DNA of 9,911 nucleotides from an uncultured Christensenellaceae bacterium (GTDB lineage Bacteria > Bacillota > Clostridia > Christensenellales > Pumilibacteraceae). The notes under the pieces were generated by a model. It made no database searches and was not told where the DNA came from. It was given only the letters and a program-made list of their open reading frames with translations. This document shows positions 7,420-9,911 of this stretch, piece after piece. The position numbers were made by a program, and so were the translations under genes. Location of the stretch: assembly GCA_910588315.1 (NCBI GenBank), contig CAJUQF010000072.1, positions 1-9,911 on the forward strand, given 5' to 3'. Within the stretch, counting starts at the first letter, position 1. Every line of letters begins with the position of its first letter.

Positions 7420-7449
7420 AGCGTACATCTATTTCATTAAATTAGTCAA
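7420..7449 (-). promoter_or_regulatory. Weak candidate promoter of the operon
   Basis: A TTGACT hexamer (7449-7444) is followed after 18 bp by TACGCT (7425-7420), about 35 bp before the coding start at 7385. The -35 box is good and the -10 box is poor, matching the consensus at about 3 of 6 bases. An alternative is TTGACC at 7485-7480 with AAGAAT 18 bp further on. Both were found by eye. Confidence 0.3.
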
Positions 7450-7470
7450 TGCGCCATTCTTTCAGATCTT

Positions 7471-7530
7471 TAACTATTCGGTCAATTTAGAGAACTTTCA
7501 GTCAAAAAACAGACTATTCATTCAACTTTA
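7471..7530. repeat. Three imperfect 20-bp direct repeats upstream of the operon
   Basis: Units at 7471-7490, 7491-7510 and 7511-7530 align at an exact 20-bp spacing. Each has TTC, then two bases, then a GTCAA or TTCAA core, followed by an A/T-rich end. On the minus strand the cores read TTGACCGAA, TTGACTGAA and TTGAATGAA. A spacing of two helical turns directly upstream of an operon suggests binding of a regulator on one face of the DNA. A further TTGACT lies at 7449-7444. Confidence 0.45.
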
Positions 7531-7541
7531 GAATGAATAGT
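7505..7541 (-). terminator. AT-rich hairpin with T run after the 51-codon ORF
   Basis: ACTATTCATTC (7513-7523) and GAATGAATAGT (7531-7541) form a perfect 11-bp inverted repeat with a 7-nt loop. Read on the minus strand, a run of six T residues follows three bases after the stem. It includes the stop codon of the small ORF at 7669-7514. The stem has only three G-C pairs, so termination may be weak. It could instead be an operator, since it also overlaps the third direct repeat. Confidence 0.45.
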
Positions 7542-7669
7542 TCGCTATATAACGATAAAAGCGCAGAACAAAACGCGTCTATAACTTCATTCGGCATGAG
7601 AGTCAAATCGGGTTTACCGTTAATATATATGTCAAGGTTTAGGCTGTTTTCTATTTCGACTTTTTCCAT
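7514..7669 (-). CDS. 51-codon ORF of unknown function with a strong ribosome binding site
   Basis: This reading frame encodes 51 residues starting MEKVEIENSLNLDIYINGKP and ending with the hydrophobic helix FCSALLSLYSELFILKLNE. GGAGGTGTTT directly precedes the ATG, a near-ideal Shine-Dalgarno arrangement. The predicted shape is two short beta strands (4-16 and 20-25) and one C-terminal amphipathic helix. It lies 126 bp upstream of the operon in the same direction, ahead of a hairpin with a T run. It could be a small regulator, a leader whose translation controls read-through, or a peptide substrate. I do not recognise a family, and no signal peptide is evident. Confidence 0.5.
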   Translation of the reverse strand: MEKVEIENSLNLDIYINGKPDLTLMPNEVIDAFCSALLSLYSELFILKLNE

Positions 7670-8013
7670 AAACACCTCCGTATGATCATCCTACATTATT
7701 TTTGCGGTTTTCGCCCAAATATCTGACCTGTATATTCCTATATTACTCCCGAAAACAATAACACGAACGAATGTGCACCGAATATTAATCAGTCTTTGCC
7801 TTTTCTCTTTCGACAGCGGTTGTGCCCGAAATAGCCTTTGCCATCAAGGGCGAAAAATATTACCGAAACCTTTTAACTTTAAAACTTCGACGTAATATTT
7901 TTCGCTTTTTCCTTGACGGCAGACATTATATAAAAACTTTTTGCTTCGCAAGCCTTTTTCGGGCGTTTCTTTTGTTTGTCGAAAGAGAAATTCGGCAAAG
8001 GAGATATTTGTTT
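7670..8013. other. Intergenic region between divergent transcription units
   Basis: This stretch separates the minus-strand operon from the plus-strand recombinase. Its first 120 bases are AT-rich and hold only the ribosome binding site of the 51-codon ORF and no promoter that I can defend. The rest is filled by the long hairpin at 7794-8000. The open frame of 7822-8139 that crosses the hairpin is treated as chance. Confidence 0.6.
7794..8000. repeat. Long imperfect inverted repeat (about 207 bp), MITE-like or structured RNA
   Basis: The two halves pair over most of their length. CTTTGCC (7794-7800) pairs with 7994-8000, and 7803-7815 pairs perfectly over 13 bp with 7977-7989. GCCCGAAA (7824-7831) pairs with 7957-7964, and 7840-7849 pairs with 7911-7920 at 9 of 10 positions. 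GCGAAAAATATTAC (7850-7863) pairs over 14 bp with 7892-7905. The apex (7871-7884) contains a TTTTAA/TTAAAA palindrome. The arms differ by small insertions, including five T residues at 7906-7910 and an unpaired stretch near 7921-7950. No target-site duplication is visible. The right end supplies part of an AAAGGAG ribosome binding site. Confidence 0.75.
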
Positions 8014-8139
8014 ATGATAGGTTCAGTTAATGCTATGTTAAAGTTTTTCCATAACAACATTAGATTTTGCAAGTGCGAATATTGTGACGCAATGCATTCG
8101 TTTGTTGTAAAGTGTTTAACAAGGAGATTTGCAATATGA
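8014..8139 (+). CDS. Possible 41-residue Cys-containing leader ORF of the recombinase
   Basis: The frame opens with ATG 9-10 nt after AAAGGAG and encodes 41 residues including FCKCEYCDAMHSF and a later Cys, a possible metal-binding arrangement. Its stop codon overlaps the recombinase start by 4 nt (ATGA), which would suit translational coupling. However, the recombinase has its own AAGGAG site, and nothing shows that this peptide is made. It may be a chance frame. Confidence 0.3.
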   Translation: MIGSVNAMLKFFHNNIRFCKCEYCDAMHSFVVKCLTRRFAI

Positions 8140-8822
8140 AAAATGCTATTATATATGCGAGATATTCAAGTGAAAGACAAACGGAACAGTCCATAGAAGG
8201 ACAACTCCGAATTTGCAATGAGTATGCAGCTCAGAATAATTTGAACGTAGTGGACACTTACATAGACCGAGCTATGTCTGGCACGAATGATAACCGTCCC
8301 GCTTTTCAGCAGATGCTGTCCGATTGCTGTAAACCCGTAATTTGGGATATTGTACTCGTTTATGCAATAGACAGATTCGGACGCAACTCAATAGAGATAG
8401 CGGTCAACAAGCAAAAACTTAAAAAGAACGGCAAGACACTTATATCCGCCACACAACGCACTTCCGAGAAAATAGACGGTAGCAAGAACCTTGACGGCAT
8501 ACTGCTTGAAAACGTTTATATAGGACTTGCCGAATACTACTCTGCCGAGCTCTCTCAAAAGGTTCGTCGCGGCATGGCGGAATCGCGTCGCAAAGGTCAG
8601 TTCACCGGCGGACACATTATGTACGGTTATAAAGTCGTTAATAAAAAGATATTTATAGACGCAAACCGCGCCAATGTTGTTCGGTTTATTTTCAAGCAGT
8701 ATGCTACAGGAGTATATGTAAAAGACATCGTCGCCAAATTGACGGAACAAGGCGTTCTAAATCACGGAAAACCTTTCGCATTAAACACGGTACATAGGAT
8801 TTTACGCACCGAAAGTATATAG
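8136..8822 (+). CDS. Large serine recombinase, N-terminal part (catalytic domain), interrupted by frameshift
   Basis: The 228 residues form the catalytic (resolvase-type) domain and the start of the recombinase DNA-binding domain. The nucleophile is Ser11 or Ser12 in YARYSSERQ. Further signatures are IDRAMSGTNDNRPAFQQML (43-61), VYAIDRFGRN (75-84), and the long helix with GLAEYYSAELSQKVRRGMAE (130-149). GGHIMYGYKVV (158-168) opens the second domain. Such enzymes cut and rejoin DNA at short attachment sites to insert or excise mobile elements. The start at 8136 is chosen because AAGGAG lies 9 nt upstream and the conserved N-terminus begins there; the frame open from 8112 adds only eight residues. 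The frame ends at a TAG at 8820-8822, where homologues would continue into a Y-I-G-x-Y motif in the next frame. Confidence 0.9.
   Translation: MKNAIIYARYSSERQTEQSIEGQLRICNEYAAQNNLNVVDTYIDRAMSGTNDNRPAFQQMLSDCCKPVIWDIVLVYAIDRFGRNSIEIAVNKQKLKKNGKTLISATQRTSEKIDGSKNLDGILLENVYIGLAEYYSAELSQKVRRGMAESRRKGQFTGGHIMYGYKVVNKKIFIDANRANVVRFIFKQYATGVYVKDIVAKLTEQGVLNHGKPFALNTVHRILRTESI
8811..8822 (+). other. Apparent one-base deletion (frameshift) in the recombinase gene
   Basis: The frame encoding RILRTE meets a stop at 8820-8822. One extra A in the GAAAG run at 8811-8815 would give TEKYIGIYRHDG, matching the usual Y-I-G-x-Y element and joining both halves into about 509 residues. No slippery heptamer of the X-XXY-YYZ kind is present, so programmed frameshifting is unlikely. 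A sequencing error in the A run or a true inactivating mutation both fit. Confidence 0.75.
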
Positions 8823-8866
8823 GAATTTACCGACACGACGGAGAAGTTTTCACCGATATATACCCT

Positions 8867-9664
8867 TTGATAGTGCCTATCGAACTGTTCGAAGAAGTAA
8901 GATTCAAGATCATGGAAAACGAATACGGCAGGCGCAGTCCCAATACCGTTTATCTATTAAAGAACAAAATCAAATGCGGCTTATGCGGCAGTACGATTTG
9001 TCCCGAAACAGGTACAGGAAAATCCGGAAAGATTAAAAGATACTATAAATGTTTGGGCAGAAAGAAAGGCAACGGCTGCAAAAAGGAAATTATGCGAAAA
9101 GACGATCTGGAAAAACTCGTTGTCGATACCACGGTTAATCTTCTCTGCACACCCGATAAGCTGTCCGATATAGCCGCCAAAGTTTTAGAGACTCACGCAA
9201 GAAAGGCGCAAAGTCAATCGACTTTGAATATTCTCGAAAAAGAAAAATCCGATATACAAAAGTCGATAAACAACTTAATAGCGGCATTGGAACAGGGTAT
9301 ATTTACACCATCGACCAAATCCCGACTGGAAGAATTGGAGTCTCAATTATCCGGTATTGAATGTAAAATAGCAATAGAGCGTAACAAACAAGACGCAGTT
9401 CTTACAAAAGACAAGATTATGAAATACATATCTTCGGCTTTGACGAAATCGCCACAAATGATGATTAACCTTCTTATAGACAAAATCATCTTATACGACG
9501 ACCGAATAGAAATTTACTACAAATACACCGACACGACAAATCCCGACGACAACAATGACCGTCGGGATTTTTTATTGTGCAGTATTTCTGATATGCTTCC
9601 CTTTTCACGTGCCGATAATTCAGGCGTCAAACAGCGAAATATACTAGTAAATATCTATATTTAA
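8867..9664 (+). CDS. Large serine recombinase, C-terminal part (zinc ribbon and coiled coil)
   Basis: This is the downstream remainder of the frameshifted recombinase; the frame is open from just after 8813 and 8867 is only a TTG inside it. It finishes the DNA-binding domain (IYPLIVPIELFEEV). A recombinase zinc ribbon follows, with paired cysteines in IKCGLCGS and in KCLGRKKGNGC. Next comes a coiled coil (STLNILEKEKSDIQKSI through GIECKIAIER), the module that controls synapsis in large serine recombinases, and a last beta-strand element (IDKIILYDDRIEIYYKY). On its own this part lacks the catalytic serine. If the frameshift is a sequencing error, the intact protein runs from 8136 to 9664. Confidence 0.88.
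   Translation: MIVPIELFEEVRFKIMENEYGRRSPNTVYLLKNKIKCGLCGSTICPETGTGKSGKIKRYYKCLGRKKGNGCKKEIMRKDDLEKLVVDTTVNLLCTPDKLSDIAAKVLETHARKAQSQSTLNILEKEKSDIQKSINNLIAALEQGIFTPSTKSRLEELESQLSGIECKIAIERNKQDAVLTKDKIMKYISSALTKSPQMMINLLIDKIILYDDRIEIYYKYTDTTNPDDNNDRRDFLLCSISDMLPFSRADNSGVKQRNILVNIYI
9538..9573 (+). terminator. Intrinsic terminator hairpin inside the recombinase 3' coding end
   Basis: AAATCCCGACG (9538-9548) pairs perfectly with CGTCGGGATTT (9560-9570) around an 11-nt loop, followed by a T run ending at 9573. The hairpin is about 90 bp upstream of the stop codon of the open frame. Confidence 0.7.
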
Positions 9665-9686
9665 TATAAAACCACAATATATTGTC

Positions 9687-9728
9687 AAACAAAAGTGCTG
9701 AACTAAACCTTGGGGTTCAACTCAGCAC
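9687..9728 (-). terminator. Minus-strand intrinsic terminator
   Basis: Read on the minus strand, a 15-bp stem (9728-9714 with 9709-9695) closes on a CCAA loop and is followed by TTTTG. Three positions are G-U wobbles on the minus strand, but would be A-C mismatches on the plus strand, so the structure favours minus-strand RNA. It overlaps the stop codon of the coding tail at 9722-9911. Confidence 0.75.
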
Positions 9729-9911
9729 CGCTTGGCGGGCAGGTGGTGAGCGCTTACGAACACCTTTTTGGCATCATCCGACCCAATAACCGACCCGTCA
9801 CCCTCTAACTCTTTTAGTATATCATCTCTTTGCGCGTCTGTCAACTTCTCGATTGTGCTATCGTTATTTATATTCAAAAATATCGTTTTATGGTCGTCAT
9901 AAACATAGACC
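9722..9911 (-). CDS. C-terminal tail of a probable second serine recombinase (partial)
   Basis: An open frame enters from the right edge and ends at a TGA at 9724-9722, giving 62 residues. It begins VYVYDDHKTIFLNINNDSTI, a beta-strand pair that resembles the last strand element (I-Y-x-Y-D-D) of large serine recombinases and the IILYDDRIEIYYKY segment of the plus-strand recombinase in this window. The rest is a polar tail (DAQRDDILKELEG, then SAHHLPAKRC). A minus-strand terminator follows its stop directly, which supports a real gene end. The catalytic and DNA-binding domains would lie outside the window, so the family call rests on this short element. Confidence 0.55.
   Translation of the reverse strand, partial: VYVYDDHKTIFLNINNDSTIEKLTDAQRDDILKELEGDGSVIGSDDAKKVFVSAHHLPAKRC

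Noticed and set aside
7471..7541. CRISPR-like array
   Set aside because: Only three loose repeats abut each other without spacers of unique sequence and there are no cas genes.
7794..8000. Long hairpin as a serine-recombinase attachment site
   Set aside because: Attachment sites of these enzymes are usually about 40-50 bp; the whole 207-bp structure is far too long, though a site could be hidden within it.
7822..8139. 105-codon GTG-start frame through the long hairpin
   Set aside because: Its first half is encoded by the inverted repeat and has no ribosome binding site; only the last 41 codons have a plausible start.
8811..8822. Programmed ribosomal frameshift in the recombinase
   Set aside because: There is no slippery heptamer and no clear downstream structure, and serine recombinases are not known for this type of control.

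Overview
The window looks like a piece of a Bacillota genome, most likely an anaerobic Clostridia-type gut lineage, possibly from a metagenome. The grounds are strong GGAGG-type ribosome binding sites, tightly overlapping genes, and large serine recombinases of the kind common in clostridial mobile elements. No gene fixes the genus, so this is inference.

Region 1 (1-7388, minus strand) is one long, apparently co-transcribed operon, read from right to left. In order it encodes: a small acidic coiled-coil protein (7385-7092); a 490-residue BtrH-like papain-fold acyltransferase with a C-terminal beta-sandwich-like region; a cytosolic right-handed beta-helix protein; a three-helix, holin-like membrane protein; a thymidylate-kinase-like P-loop kinase; an NTP_transf_5-type nucleotidyltransferase; a second, shorter and divergent BtrH-like protein; an acyl carrier protein; and a compact acyl-AMP ligase that runs off the left edge. 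From 7072 downward every junction is an overlap (ATGA 4-nt overlaps four times, 11 nt twice, 26 nt once), so the products are probably made in fixed proportion. The likely chemistry is that the ligase adenylates a carboxylic or amino acid and loads it on the carrier protein, and one or both BtrH-like enzymes move the acyl group to an acceptor. The kinase and nucleotidyltransferase probably phosphorylate or nucleotidylate the acceptor or product. I do not recognise this combination as a described pathway.

Region 2 (7389-8135) is the control and junction region. It holds three imperfect 20-bp direct repeats with TTGAC-type cores, a perfect 11-bp inverted repeat followed by a T run, a 51-codon minus-strand ORF with a strong ribosome binding site, and a roughly 207-bp imperfect hairpin (7794-8000). 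A possible 41-codon Cys-rich ORF overlaps the start of the next gene.

Region 3 (8136-9911) carries mobility genes. A large serine recombinase on the plus strand is broken by an apparent one-base deletion near 8811-8816. The C-terminal tail of what looks like a second serine recombinase enters from the right edge on the minus strand. Terminator hairpins for both strands lie near the convergent 3' ends. The biosynthetic operon may therefore be cargo of, or lie next to, an integrated element.
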